Source: Phycisphaerales bacterium (GTDB taxonomy: Bacteria; Planctomycetota; Phycisphaerae; Phycisphaerales; UBA1924). Taken from it: a DNA stretch of 64,000 nt. The stretch is taken from positions 62,001 through 126,000 of the forward strand of contig JAJDCZ010000052.1 in the NCBI GenBank assembly GCA_029260555.1, in the 5' to 3' direction. The first letter of the stretch is position 1. Each line of letters starts with the position of its first letter. The notes below the pieces were generated by a model, which saw only the letters and a program-made list of their open reading frames with translations, searched no databases and was not told where the DNA came from. Position numbers and translations under genes: made by a program. Below are positions 27,567 through 38,125 of the stretch, one piece after another.

Positions 27567-28367
27567 TTACCTGACCATTTTCTGAACTGATGATTGTTGC
27601 CTAAGCCTATCAAAGAGTGCGAAGTCTTTTGCGTACCGTTTGTGAATATCATTCTTAAGATCAGCAGTATACAACGCTGCAGCTGGAGGAATGATACCCT
27701 GACGCCGAAGATCACCTGATAGGACATCAGTCAATAGACTGCCAGACCATTGGCTTGCCGCTAAGCGTGGCTGGTCTTGTGGCGGCTCCGCGGGAAGTGC
27801 GTATTTTTCTTGTAGAAATGCAAGTGCCTTGTTCAACGATCGCACTTCGCCAATCACTTCAACATCAAGACCTCGAAAGAACGCAGCTTGAGGCCTCCAG
27901 TGGTGATCAATCTGGTCATCTTCCGGATGGGTACTGAGATACCCCACGAACTCACGAAATGAGATGCCCGGATCAGCTCCAGCACCAGAACCATGTACCT
28001 GCTCGAACATGCTGCGATTAAACTCCTCACGCTCAATACGCACGACTCGATCACTGAAGGCCGACGCGATGCGTTCATAGGGGTCTCGAATTATAGTGAG
28101 GATGGGTAGCGTCGTGAGGAGCGAGATGCGGTCCTCTACAGAGAAACGATCAATACCAATTCCGTCGCTGCAAAACTCCTGAAGATCAGAATCTGATATG
28201 TTTGCGTGTGGGATTCCGACGGCATCGAGCAAGAACCGCTTGATTGTCCGATTTGCATTCTTCGGAATCGTGCAGAACACGAAATCAAAACCATCAAGTT
28301 TGAAAAAATGAGCCGCTCGCCATGTACTGGCAATTAGCACAAGATCATAGGATTGTACATTTTGCAT
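27567..28367 (-). CDS. Sulfotransferase family protein (Sulfotransfer_2-like)
   Basis: PAPS-dependent sulfotransferase-like protein of 266 residues. The 5'-phosphosulfate-binding loop is visible near residues 29-45 (FVFCTIPKNANRTIKRFL; the family form is hIPKtGGTsl). The 3'-phosphate-binding motif is RDPYERIASAFSDRV near 92-106. These are the two signatures of carbohydrate sulfotransferases of the HNK-1/Sulfotransfer_2 group. It would sulfate an extracellular or surface polysaccharide, a known marine planctomycete theme. AAAGG lies before the ATG. Locally A+T-rich, so possibly acquired. Confidence 0.82.
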   Translation of the reverse strand: MQNVQSYDLVLIASTWRAAHFFKLDGFDFVFCTIPKNANRTIKRFLLDAVGIPHANISDSDLQEFCSDGIGIDRFSVEDRISLLTTLPILTIIRDPYERIASAFSDRVVRIEREEFNRSMFEQVHGSGAGADPGISFREFVGYLSTHPEDDQIDHHWRPQAAFFRGLDVEVIGEVRSLNKALAFLQEKYALPAEPPQDQPRLAASQWSGSLLTDVLSGDLRRQGIIPPAAALYTADLKNDIHKRYAKDFALFDRLRQQSSVQKMVR

Positions 28368-28505
28368 GAAGGACCTTTCGGCCAGATACAGGCTTGATCA
28401 ACAAAATTGGACTTCAACTTGCTATTTACCCCCCCCTCCTACAATGGGTGTCTTCGTGTAATCTGGTTTTGCTTGATGACAACCGTTCAAAAGGTGTTCT
28501 GCAAA

Positions 28506-29021
28506 ATGAAAGCAACCAAGACCCTTTTCTTACTCACCTCTATCACTTGCATTGGCGGGCTCACTGCCGTCGGGTTCGCGTTGGCGAAAACTCCTCCACC
28601 TGAACTACTGATCCAAGCTGTCGCTGGTGCCTCATGGCGGAACCCCAACGGGCCCTACCCAACCGAAGGCATCCTCGGCATTGGAGTTGGCCCCTTGCAA
28701 TCCGGGTTTGTCTACCTTTCAACCAATGAGATTAACGGCCTGGACTCGGACGGAGATGGATGGAACAATTATATTGCCATCAACCCTGGTCAAATAATCC
28801 TGTCTGGCATCAAAAATGCCACGATAGTTCGCTATGATGGCATTGACTCGCTTAAAGATGAACTCATGGTGACCGTTATCACAACCTCTGGTATCGCCTA
28901 TTACACGCATACCGAGCAACAGCGTACACATAATCCCCTCCGACCCAACGATAACTTTGATTGGCATGACACAGATGGTGATCTTTGGGCTGATTGGATA
29001 ATAGTGGGACCAGCTGAGTAA
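28506..29021 (+). CDS. Small exported protein with calcium-loop-like motifs
   Basis: Protein of 171 residues from the ATG at 28506; an in-frame ATG at 28407 would precede the signal peptide with 33 unlikely residues. Signal peptide MKATKTLFLLTSITCIGGLT ending near ALA. Two acidic loops, DSDGDGWNNY and DTDGDLWADW, look like DxDxDG calcium-binding loops as found in EF-hand or thrombospondin type-3 repeats. I recognise no family. Composition is more A+T-rich than the surroundings. Confidence 0.68.
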   Translation: MKATKTLFLLTSITCIGGLTAVGFALAKTPPPELLIQAVAGASWRNPNGPYPTEGILGIGVGPLQSGFVYLSTNEINGLDSDGDGWNNYIAINPGQIILSGIKNATIVRYDGIDSLKDELMVTVITTSGIAYYTHTEQQRTHNPLRPNDNFDWHDTDGDLWADWIIVGPAE

Positions 29022-29206
29022 TCATAAACAGCAGGACTTATTGGCAATCCGGCCAACATTGTGTCCAAGTTGCCGTGTTGCATGCCGTGAGTTCACTAGG
29101 CGCAAGGCCTTTTTTATACACTGGCATCGCACAGTTGAACAAGGTGGTGATTGAACAATCGGGTGCTGCATCCCCAGCCATCGAAAAAAGATTCGATGCT
29201 TTGGTA

Positions 29207-30139
29207 TTAGTTGACACTTGGCGGGTCATCATCACGGCCGCTGCCATCGAAAAATCGATTGGTTGCCCCGTTGGCGCTATATCGAAAGCTGCCGTCGGCT
29301 TCGCGTACATAGCCCAGATCCTCAGCTTTTCCCGCACTGACATGCCCGTCGAGCCATGCGACATTCGCTTTGCCCATGTGCCGTTCGTCCGGGGCTGATC
29401 GTGTGAACCCATCGCGGTTGCCGTTGCAGTTGTCGCTGTCAGCAGCAAGTCGTGGCGGGTCCAGAGCCCAGCCATGGTTGCAGATCTCGCGTGTGTCCTT
29501 GTTGGGGTGAGGCTTGGGGTTGTAAGGCAGTCGCTCATTTTCTGAAAACGAAGCAGCGGTCCCCAGTGTGTCAGCAAACAGGACAGTCTGTGAGCGGAAC
29601 TGGTGCAGCCGGGCTGGGAACTGCACAAAGCGACCATCGCCGCGCCGCCTGCTGTTGCCTAAAAACTGAAAGTTGTACCCAAGGCTGTAGTTTCGATTGT
29701 TGATGTAGTCAGGCACCGCCGGGTCCACAAAAATATCGTTTTCGAGCAGGCGGTTGTTGTCGTTATCCTTGCTCGGGTCCGTCGAAGGCTCAGCATATGC
29801 ATAAAAACCTGCTCCTGCTCCCATCGAAACCATCCAGCGCGGTCGATAGTGCAGCCCGTTTCCAACATCATAGTGATTGGCAGGATCTGTCGAAGGGTTC
29901 ACCTTGGCAAAGCGGCCCGGAATGCTGATGCCATCAAAATCGTTGGCATAAAGCGCATGCCCTACCGCAAGCTGACGCATGTTTGATGCACACTTGAGCG
30001 ACTGGGCTGACTTGCGAGCACCGCCAAGCGCTGGAAGCAGAATGCCAATCAGCAGTGCAATGATCGAAATCACTACAAGAAGCTCAATCAGCGTAAATGC
30101 AGGGGTGAACCGATGCGTCAAAGTCGTCTGATAACTCAT
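29207..30139 (-). CDS. Type II secretion/pilin-like protein with prepilin N-terminal methylation motif
   Basis: Pseudopilin of 310 residues from ATG 30139 ([11 protein letters not shown]); the open frame further upstream translates a C-tract and is not coding. The class III signal [20 protein letters not shown] gives cleavage before Phe with Glu at +5, followed by the helix end [16 protein letters not shown]. The C-terminal region has the planctomycete pattern of DUF1559-like pilins ending in [11 protein letters not shown]. Many such genes occur in planctomycete genomes, mostly of unknown role in surface structures or secretion. Confidence 0.9.
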   Translation of the reverse strand: MSYQTTLTHRFTPAFTLIELLVVISIIALLIGILLPALGGARKSAQSLKCASNMRQLAVGHALYANDFDGISIPGRFAKVNPSTDPANHYDVGNGLHYRPRWMVSMGAGAGFYAYAEPSTDPSKDNDNNRLLENDIFVDPAVPDYINNRNYSLGYNFQFLGNSRRRGDGRFVQFPARLHQFRSQTVLFADTLGTAASFSENERLPYNPKPHPNKDTREICNHGWALDPPRLAADSDNCNGNRDGFTRSAPDERHMGKANVAWLDGHVSAGKAEDLGYVREADGSFRYSANGATNRFFDGSGRDDDPPSVN

Positions 30140-30180
30140 GGGTATCTCCAATAGCCACGATGATACTGGAAAAGCACAGC

Positions 30181-30240
30181 ACCTGTCACCTCCCCCGCCA
30201 CCTCCCCCACTACCCCCCACCTCATCCCCCCACCGTTGTT
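30181..30240 (-). promoter_or_regulatory. Guanine-run tract in the leader of the pseudopilin gene
   Basis: On the minus strand this stretch has six G-runs of four to six separated by one to five bases, about 45 to 100 bases before the ATG at 30139. It could fold as a G-quadruplex in the mRNA leader or in single-stranded DNA. No function is shown by sequence alone. Confidence 0.4.
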
Positions 30241-30429
30241 TGCTACATGCAGACTTTCTCATGAAAAGAGCAGCCTTGCAATTGCATTTCGTATCGGCAT
30301 CTCGCATCCTGCTAGAATCACCCTTGGACATGCGTTGCCCACAAGCAAAAGAGATCCCCAAAGTTCCAGCCTGGTGGGTTTTGATTGAATACAGTCCCGT
30401 CCTCAATAAACATCTGGCCGGTTATTTAG

Positions 30430-31860
<1,431 letters not shown>

Positions 31861-32160
31861 AAGACTCCATTTTTGAAGTAATTCATATGGAATGGCCATA
31901 ACAGGTGTTCGCCAGGAAAACCCTGCATCTGATTGTTCATCGAGTATACTATCGGACCTGATTTCAACTTATTGCATCTGAGTTCAACGAGATGCTGCGG
32001 ATTTATCTCGGATAAGACCGGCCACAGCAGACGGATAAAGCACAAGAAAGAACAAGAGTCCCCAAGGCCACTTGACATTCACATGAGCGGCCAAATATAC
32101 TCGCCAAAGTAGATCTGGATATCTGGATATACTTCTCCATCCCACATTGGGAGTTTTGTT
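31861..32160. other. Intergenic region upstream of the nos cluster
   Basis: Holds the promoter described at 32072-32101. No clear FNR or CRP palindrome (TTGAT-N4-ATCAA type) was found by eye, and no RNA gene. Confidence 0.45.
32072..32101 (+). promoter_or_regulatory. Promoter-like sequence upstream of the nos cluster
   Basis: TTGACA (32072-32077), an 18-base spacer and TATACT (32096-32101). Transcription would start near 32108, giving a leader of about 50 bases before the cytochrome ATG at 32161. A strong, housekeeping-like match for a gene set that is usually regulated by anoxia. Confidence 0.55.
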
Positions 32161-33012
32161 ATGACAACATCTATGCGTGGACACTCATCAGGTTCTTCCC
32201 AAGGTCAGACCGGACCCAGTGGCCACTCTGCTTCACCAGGCGGAGATCCAAACAAGTGGCAAGCGGTCTGGTTAGGGCTTCTTTTTGCGCTTACGCTGCC
32301 GATCACTTTGTGGTTTGTCATCGCAGCTCAGACTGGTTCTCAAGCAGCCAGTGCAGCGGGGGTTGAAGGCTCTTCAAAGTCGATGTCCCTCGGTCAGCTG
32401 GTTTATGGCAGCAGCTGTGCGGTTTGCCATGGCCCCACAGGCGACGGCATTCCCAGGCTGGGCAAACCCCTGCACAACAGTGCGTTTGTTCAGAGCAGCA
32501 CGGATGACGAGTTGTTTCAGCTCGTTGCCATTGGTCGTCTACCAACTGATGCTGCCAACACCACCGGAGCCGCCATGCCCCCACGGGCAGACAAGCAACT
32601 GAGTGATGCTGAAATCCACAAAGTGATCAGCTACCTGAGAACGCTTCAGGATCCATCACAGCCAACCGCTTCGCTTGATGCCTGGATCCTGCCACCTGCA
32701 GACACATCAGGCGGCGGAGATGCTGGAGGGAATTCTATCCTTGGGCATGATGTCTATGTTGCTTCTTGCTCTGCCTGCCACGGCCTTAATGGCGAGGGCA
32801 TGGAAGGTCTCGGCAAGCCCTTCACAACCAGCGAGTTCATCAAATCCAAGACGGATAAAGAACTCACGACCTTCATCAAAACAGGGCGACCCATGTGGGA
32901 CGCTGAAAACACCACAGGTGTCGACATGCCACCCAAGGGCGGAAACCCTGCACTCAACGATGATCAAATCACGGAAATCATCTCTTATCTTCGGGCAATA
33001 AACAAACTTTAG
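32161..33012 (+). CDS. Membrane-anchored dihaem cytochrome c of the nos cluster
   Basis: Protein of 283 residues. A cytoplasmic Ser/Gly-rich tail is followed by a TM anchor (about 36-55, VWLGLLFALTLPITLWFVIA) and two class I cytochrome c domains. The haem sites are CAVCH (86-90) and CSACH (203-207), with likely Met ligands in AAMPPRA and VDMPPKG. The two domains resemble each other (YGSSC.. and YVASC..), so they arose by duplication. It would carry electrons to the periplasmic N2O reductase encoded next; such cytochromes are typical for clade II nos clusters. Confidence 0.93.
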   Translation: MTTSMRGHSSGSSQGQTGPSGHSASPGGDPNKWQAVWLGLLFALTLPITLWFVIAAQTGSQAASAAGVEGSSKSMSLGQLVYGSSCAVCHGPTGDGIPRLGKPLHNSAFVQSSTDDELFQLVAIGRLPTDAANTTGAAMPPRADKQLSDAEIHKVISYLRTLQDPSQPTASLDAWILPPADTSGGGDAGGNSILGHDVYVASCSACHGLNGEGMEGLGKPFTTSEFIKSKTDKELTTFIKTGRPMWDAENTTGVDMPPKGGNPALNDDQITEIISYLRAINKL

Positions 33013-33084
33013 CAGTAAACCGACCGCCTTGTGTGCGGTCTTCATGTGGATCAGATTCAGGTCATTTATTTGAAAGGAACAACG

Positions 33085-35067
33085 ATGACTTGCACTCGAT
33101 TTGGTTACCGAGCAATGCTTGCAGCTTCGGTGCTTGCCATTGGAACAGCTTCTTCAGCCTGGGCACAATCAATGAACGATGTTCAGAGGGTTGCCAAGGA
33201 GCGAGGATTGTCAACTGCGGATCTTCTGGCAGCTGCCAAGACATTCACGCCTACCGGCAAGATTGATGAATACCTCATCTTTTCATCGGGCGGACACAGT
33301 GGTCAAGTCTTTGTGATCGGCGTGCCCTCTATGAGACTCTTGCGCACGATTGCCGTGTTCACTCCCGAGCCCTGGCAGGGCTGGGGCTATGGCGTTGGAA
33401 ATGAAATTCTTGCTGAAGGCAATGTCAACGGCAAGGAAAACCTCTGGGGCGACACCCATCACCCCGCACTTTCTGAAACCAACGGCGACTATGACGGCGA
33501 ATGGCTCTTTGTCAATGACAAAGCCAATGCCCGTATCGCGGTCATCGATCTGCGTGACTTTGAAACCAAGCAGATTATCAAAAATCCGCTCTTCATCAAT
33601 GATCACGGCGGCACTTTCGTCACACCCAACACTGACTATGTCTTTGAAACCGCACAGTACAATGTGCCTTGGGGAGCTGAGTACGCACCCATCGAGGATT
33701 ACAACGATAGCTACCGCGGTGCAGTTACAATGTGGAAGTTCGATCGCAAAAAGGGACGGATCGACAAAAGCAAATCCTTCGCCATTGAACTGCCACCCTA
33801 CTGGCATGACATCGCCGATGCTGGCAAGCTTGTCAGCGATGGTTACTTTTTCCTCAACTCAATCAACACCGAACTTGCCACCGGCGGTATCGAGGATAAG
33901 AAGCCTCCATTTGAAGCTGGCGTGAGCAAGAACGCGACTGACTACCTGCACATCATCAACTGGAAGAAGGCTGAAAAGATTTTCCAGGCTGGTAATACCA
34001 CGATGATCGAGGGGTTCCCGGTCATTTCTCTTGAGACTTCAATCGCTGAAGGATTGATCTACCTCACGCCTGAACCCCGCAGCCCGCACGGCTCGGATGT
34101 GGCTCCCAAGGGCGATTTCATCGTCGTCTCAGGCAAGCTCGATCCACACACAACCATCTACTCATTTGCAAAGATCCAAAAAGCGATCGCAAACAAAGAT
34201 TTCTCTGGCACCGATGATTATGGCCTGTCCATCCTCAACTTTGACAGCGTCATGGAAGCACAGGTTGAAGTTGGCCTTGGCCCTCTACACACCCAGTTCG
34301 GCCCTGATGGTTATGCCTACACCTCGCTGTTCCTCGACTCAGCTGTCGCTCGCTGGACCCTCGGCGGCTCTTATGGCAAAGGCACACCCGAGCCAGACTG
34401 GACACTCGTTCAGAAAACCCCTGTCCACTATAACATCGGGCACCTTGGCGCAGCTGAGGGTGATACCGTCAGCCCCGATGGCAAGTATCTCGTTGCATTC
34501 AACAAGTGGTCAGTGGATCGTTTCTTCCACACCGGCCCACTTCTTCCCCAGAACTTCCAGCTGCTCGATATCTCCGAGCAAGGCACCGAGATGCCCGTGA
34601 TCTACGACATGCCCATCGGTAATGGTGAACCTCACTATGCCCAGATCGTCAAGGCTGACAAGATCAAGCCATGGTCGGTCTATCCAGAAATCGGCTGGGA
34701 TCCGATGACCCAGGCTGTTGATCCGTGGGCACCACGCCCCGGCACGGAGCGCGTTGAGCGCAAGGCTGATGGCACGGTCGAAATCTATATGACCGCTGTC
34801 CGAAGCCACTTCAACCCAGAGCGCATCACTATTAAACAGGGTGACAAAGTCATCTGGCGCATTACCAACACCGAGCGTGCTGTGGATGCGACCCATGGTT
34901 TTGCGGTTCCGCAATACAACATCAACCTGAGTCTCGAGCCCGGCGAAACCGCCAAGTTTGAGTTCGTTGCTGATATTGCGGGTACCTTCCCTTATTATTG
35001 CACCGAGTTCTGCTCGGCATTGCACCTTGAGATGATGGGCTACTTCCTGGTTGAGCCCAAGGATTAA
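33085..35067 (+). CDS. nosZ: Nitrous oxide reductase NosZ, clade II (Sec-dependent)
   Basis: Periplasmic copper enzyme of 660 residues reducing N2O to N2. Start at ATG 33085 after AAAGGA. The signal peptide (LAASVLAIGTASSAWAQ) is of Sec type without twin arginines, the mark of clade II. A seven-bladed propeller holds CuZ histidines: HHP at 125-126 (WGDTHHPALS), INDHGGTFV, RSPHGSD, LGPLHTQFGPDG, YNIGHLGAAEGD, NGEPHY. The C-terminal cupredoxin domain holds CuA: ATHGFAVP, then YYCTEFCSALHLEMMG (Cys639, Cys643, His647, Met650). All ligands seem present, so the protein should be active. Confidence 0.97.
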   Translation: MTCTRFGYRAMLAASVLAIGTASSAWAQSMNDVQRVAKERGLSTADLLAAAKTFTPTGKIDEYLIFSSGGHSGQVFVIGVPSMRLLRTIAVFTPEPWQGWGYGVGNEILAEGNVNGKENLWGDTHHPALSETNGDYDGEWLFVNDKANARIAVIDLRDFETKQIIKNPLFINDHGGTFVTPNTDYVFETAQYNVPWGAEYAPIEDYNDSYRGAVTMWKFDRKKGRIDKSKSFAIELPPYWHDIADAGKLVSDGYFFLNSINTELATGGIEDKKPPFEAGVSKNATDYLHIINWKKAEKIFQAGNTTMIEGFPVISLETSIAEGLIYLTPEPRSPHGSDVAPKGDFIVVSGKLDPHTTIYSFAKIQKAIANKDFSGTDDYGLSILNFDSVMEAQVEVGLGPLHTQFGPDGYAYTSLFLDSAVARWTLGGSYGKGTPEPDWTLVQKTPVHYNIGHLGAAEGDTVSPDGKYLVAFNKWSVDRFFHTGPLLPQNFQLLDISEQGTEMPVIYDMPIGNGEPHYAQIVKADKIKPWSVYPEIGWDPMTQAVDPWAPRPGTERVERKADGTVEIYMTAVRSHFNPERITIKQGDKVIWRITNTERAVDATHGFAVPQYNINLSLEPGETAKFEFVADIAGTFPYYCTEFCSALHLEMMGYFLVEPKD

Positions 35068-35075
35068 TACTCAAT

Positions 35076-35102
35076 GCCGCACGCGTGAAAGCGCGGCGCG
35101 GC
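35076..35102 (+). promoter_or_regulatory. Hairpin just after nosZ
   Basis: GCCGC-ACGCG pairs with CGCG-GC-GCGGC across a TGAAAG loop and is followed by GTTTT. Placed between nosZ and the rest of the nos genes, it may act as a weak attenuator or a 3'-end stabiliser, leaving more nosZ message than downstream message. Confidence 0.45.
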
Positions 35103-35157
35103 GTTTTAGCCGGCTGGTTTCATTGCCTAAAATCAAACTTTTCAGGAGAGTCTTTTA

Positions 35158-35823
35158 ATGGCCTCACTTATTGATAAAATCATTGGCCCACGCGTTGACC
35201 AGACGGACCTTGCAAAGAATGGGCTGAGATATGGAACTCCAGGCTTCTTGCTGCTCATAGCCCGCGTGCTACTGCTTGTTTCACTCTTTGTACCCTTCTG
35301 GCACATGGAACTTGTCGCGCCACAATATCCAGATAATCTGCACCTTGTTGCATATGTCACTCATCTCTCCGGTGATGTCGCTGAGATCGACAGCCTCAAC
35401 CATTACATCGGAATGAGACCTCTTGAGGAAGCCGCCCAGATCGAACGATCAATCGGGGTCTATGTGATGATCCTGTTTGTGGTATTGCTTGAGTTTGCCA
35501 GCTGGATCCATAGCCGATGGGCGGTGCTGTTTATACTTCCCGTGCTGTTTTTTCCTGCAGTATTTCTGATCGATCTCCACCTTTGGATGAGTCACTTTGG
35601 GCAGAATCTTGATCCGGATGCACCGCTTTCCAACTCAATTGCTCCGTTTGTGCCTCCGGTTCTGGGAACCGGCATGGTCGGGCAGTTCAAGACCGTCGCA
35701 TCTCCGGGGCTTGGGTTGATTCTGTCAACAGTTGCATCGGCAATCATGATCATCGCACTCTTTTTTCATCGCCGGGCATATCTGCCGCTTGTCAAGGCAA
35801 AGAAAAACACTGTACCCTCGTGA
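35158..35823 (+). CDS. Membrane protein of the nos cluster (clade II, NosB-like position)
   Basis: Membrane protein of 221 residues with four hydrophobic segments (about 30-50, 105-123, 128-145, 185-205) and a periplasmic part between the first two (LVAPQYPDNLHLVAYVTHLS). Equivalent small membrane proteins follow nosZ in clade II clusters and are thought to serve electron transfer or maturation. There are no Cys pairs for haem or FeS. It overlaps nosD by four bases. I cannot assign a family name with certainty. Confidence 0.75.
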   Translation: MASLIDKIIGPRVDQTDLAKNGLRYGTPGFLLLIARVLLLVSLFVPFWHMELVAPQYPDNLHLVAYVTHLSGDVAEIDSLNHYIGMRPLEEAAQIERSIGVYVMILFVVLLEFASWIHSRWAVLFILPVLFFPAVFLIDLHLWMSHFGQNLDPDAPLSNSIAPFVPPVLGTGMVGQFKTVASPGLGLILSTVASAIMIIALFFHRRAYLPLVKAKKNTVPS

Positions 35824-37241
35824 ATGCAACGCGCTCCATCCCGGCATTGATCATCCTGCTGGCGATAGCATTCGGTGTCAGCGCAGAAGCACAACACAAA
35901 TCAACCGATGAGATTCTGCGTTTGATCGATGCAGCGGAGCCTCGTGCCGTCGTCGTTGTGCCGCCGGGTGTTTACCAGGGAAATCTTGTACTGGATAAAC
36001 CCATAGAGCTTGACGGCCAGGGGCTTGCCATTCTTGATGGCGGCGGCAAAGGAAATGTCGTCGAACTGCTGGCTGCAAACATCACGATCCGCGGTTTTGT
36101 CATTCGAAACTCAGGCAAAACAGTGAGTGGCGAACCCTGTGGCGTACGCGCCATGGCAGGCCCGATCGTGATCGAAAACAATCGATTTGAAGATGTCCTC
36201 TTTGGCATAGACCTGCGAGAATCACCCGATTCCATCATCCGGGACAATGTCATTCATGGCAAGGATATGGAACTCGGCCGGCGCGGCGATGGCATCCGCC
36301 TCTGGTGGAGCCACAACTGCATCGTCGAGCGAAACGAGGTCAATGGCCTGCGAGATATGGTGTTCTGGTACTCCGAAAACCTGACGATCTCACAAAACCA
36401 TGTCACCAACAGCCGCTACGGCCTGCACTTCATGTACAGCCACAACACCATCCTCAAAGAAAACCAGCTCTCTGCAAACTCCGTCGGAATCTATCTGATG
36501 TACAGCAACAACATCAAGATGGTGCGCAACAGCATCGTCAACAACCGAGGGGCCAGCGGCTACGGCATCGGCCTCAAAGACTGTGATGGAATCATCGTTG
36601 AAAACAACGACCTGCTGGCCAACCGGGTCGGTATCTATCTCGATAACAGCCCCTCTTCGGTCGATTCCACCGGGCTTGTTACAGGAAACATGGTCGCCTT
36701 CAACGAAATCGGCCTCCTGGCAACACCCATCACGCACGACAACACCATCTCACACAATGTCTTCATCGAAAACGAAGAGCAGGTTTCCGCCCATGGCGGA
36801 GGCAAACTCTCACGCAACCACTTTTCAGCTGATGGCATCGGAAACTTCTGGTCAAACTACGCTGGATTTGACAAAGACGACAACGGCATCGGTGATATTG
36901 CCTATGAACCACGCAGCCTCTTTCGAAGCCTGCTCGCTCGCGAACCTAACCTCCGCATCTTTTTGCACAGCCCCGCCCAGCAGGCGATCGAACTGACCGC
37001 CCGTGCATTTCCCGATCTTAGACCAGAACCCATGTTCGTTGATCCCGCTCCATTGACACGACTCCCGCAGCTGGATTTACTTGTGCAGTCAAAAACAGTT
37101 GCCCGAACCCCCATGGCTTTGTTAGCTCTCGGGCTTCTCCTCGGGGCGGGTGCTGGAGGCTGGATGATCGCTCGTCAAAGGACATTGCCAGCCTCGGTGG
37201 GGTCTCCAGCGAACCAGCAAGCTCGAAAGGTTCCGGCATGA
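35820..37241 (+). CDS. nosD: NosD, copper-site maturation protein (periplasmic beta-helix)
   Basis: Protein of 473 residues with a GTG start overlapping the preceding stop (GTGA) and a signal peptide (SIPALIILLAIAFGVSAEA). The body is a right-handed parallel beta-helix of CASH/NosD repeats: IVIENNRFEDVLFGIDLRES, CIVERNEVNGLRDMVFWYSE, LTISQNHVTNSRYGLHFMYS, IVENNDLLANRVGIYLDN. A C-terminal TM (LLALGLLLGAGAGGWMIA) is followed by a short basic tail. NosD works with NosF and NosY to deliver sulfide/copper for CuZ assembly; the next two genes encode those partners. Confidence 0.95.
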   Translation: MNATRSIPALIILLAIAFGVSAEAQHKSTDEILRLIDAAEPRAVVVVPPGVYQGNLVLDKPIELDGQGLAILDGGGKGNVVELLAANITIRGFVIRNSGKTVSGEPCGVRAMAGPIVIENNRFEDVLFGIDLRESPDSIIRDNVIHGKDMELGRRGDGIRLWWSHNCIVERNEVNGLRDMVFWYSENLTISQNHVTNSRYGLHFMYSHNTILKENQLSANSVGIYLMYSNNIKMVRNSIVNNRGASGYGIGLKDCDGIIVENNDLLANRVGIYLDNSPSSVDSTGLVTGNMVAFNEIGLLATPITHDNTISHNVFIENEEQVSAHGGGKLSRNHFSADGIGNFWSNYAGFDKDDNGIGDIAYEPRSLFRSLLAREPNLRIFLHSPAQQAIELTARAFPDLRPEPMFVDPAPLTRLPQLDLLVQSKTVARTPMALLALGLLLGAGAGGWMIARQRTLPASVGSPANQQARKVPA

Positions 37242-38125
37242 TCAAAGTATCGCAAGTAACCAAGCGGTTTGGTCGTGTCGTCGCGGTTGATCAACTCTCC
37301 TTTGAGCTTGACAACGCGGAATCAATCGCTCTCTGGGGCAGTAACGGTGCTGGCAAGACCACACTCATCCGCTGTCTGCTCGGCGTGTTCCCTTTCCATG
37401 GCTCAGTGACAATCAATGGCATTGATGTGGGCAACCATGGAAAACAAACCCGTTCGCTCGTGGGCTATGTCCCCCAGGAACTCGCCTTTCATGATGATGC
37501 CCGCCTGGGTTCTTCCATGCTTTTCTTTGCAGGTCTGCGCAAGGTCGATCGCCACGCAGCAGCCAACTCGCTCTCCATGGTCGGATTGCAAGGCCACGAA
37601 CGCAAACGCGTCCGCGACCTCTCCGGAGGCATGAAACAACGCCTTGCCTTGGCGATCGCATTGCTCGCTGATCCTCCAGTCATCGTCCTTGATGAACCAA
37701 CCTCAAATCTTGATGCCTCAGGCCGCGGTGAAGTTGTCCAGACACTGTGCCGACTCCGCGATGCTGGAAAGACACTTGTCTTTGCATCCCATCGCCCCGA
37801 CGAAGTAATCACACTTGCCAGTCGCGTCCTGGTCATGGAGCACGGCAAACTGCTCAAAAACACAACCCCCACTGAGCTTTGGCCCACCGATGCAGGCATC
37901 CAGACCCTGCGTCTGCACATCAGCATGGGGTCTGATGAAGCCGCTGCCACTATACTCAGAGATGCGGGTCATGTCGTCAATCTCAATGGGCATGGCTTGT
38001 GTGTCTCGGTGCCTCGCAACCGCAAAGCTGAGCCAGTCTCGGTTCTTACCCGGGCATCGATCGAAGTTCGAGACTTTGAGATTCTTGATGACATTCAGCA
38101 AAGCCCTCAGGAGAATCCAGCATGA
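37238..38125 (+). CDS. nosF: NosF, ABC transporter ATPase
   Basis: ATPase of 295 residues. Walker A GSNGAGKTTLIRCLL (about 34-48), Q-loop GYVPQELAF, signature DLSGGMKQRLALAIAL, Walker B PVIVLDEPTSNLD and H-loop FASHRPDE are complete. The extra C-terminal part (about 215-295) is usual for NosF. Hydrolyses ATP in the cytoplasm to drive NosDFY. Overlaps nosD and nosY by four bases each, so the unit is translated as one coupled block. Confidence 0.95.
   Translation: MIKVSQVTKRFGRVVAVDQLSFELDNAESIALWGSNGAGKTTLIRCLLGVFPFHGSVTINGIDVGNHGKQTRSLVGYVPQELAFHDDARLGSSMLFFAGLRKVDRHAAANSLSMVGLQGHERKRVRDLSGGMKQRLALAIALLADPPVIVLDEPTSNLDASGRGEVVQTLCRLRDAGKTLVFASHRPDEVITLASRVLVMEHGKLLKNTTPTELWPTDAGIQTLRLHISMGSDEAAATILRDAGHVVNLNGHGLCVSVPRNRKAEPVSVLTRASIEVRDFEILDDIQQSPQENPA

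Noticed and set aside
29038-29184. Short Cys-rich minus-strand reading (SITTLFNCAMPVYKKGL...) after the pseudopilin stop
   Set aside because: Looks protein-like, but there is no ribosome site. It would begin within a small hairpin (CATCGAA/TTCGATG) and could be a frame-shifted relic or chance. Not enough to call.
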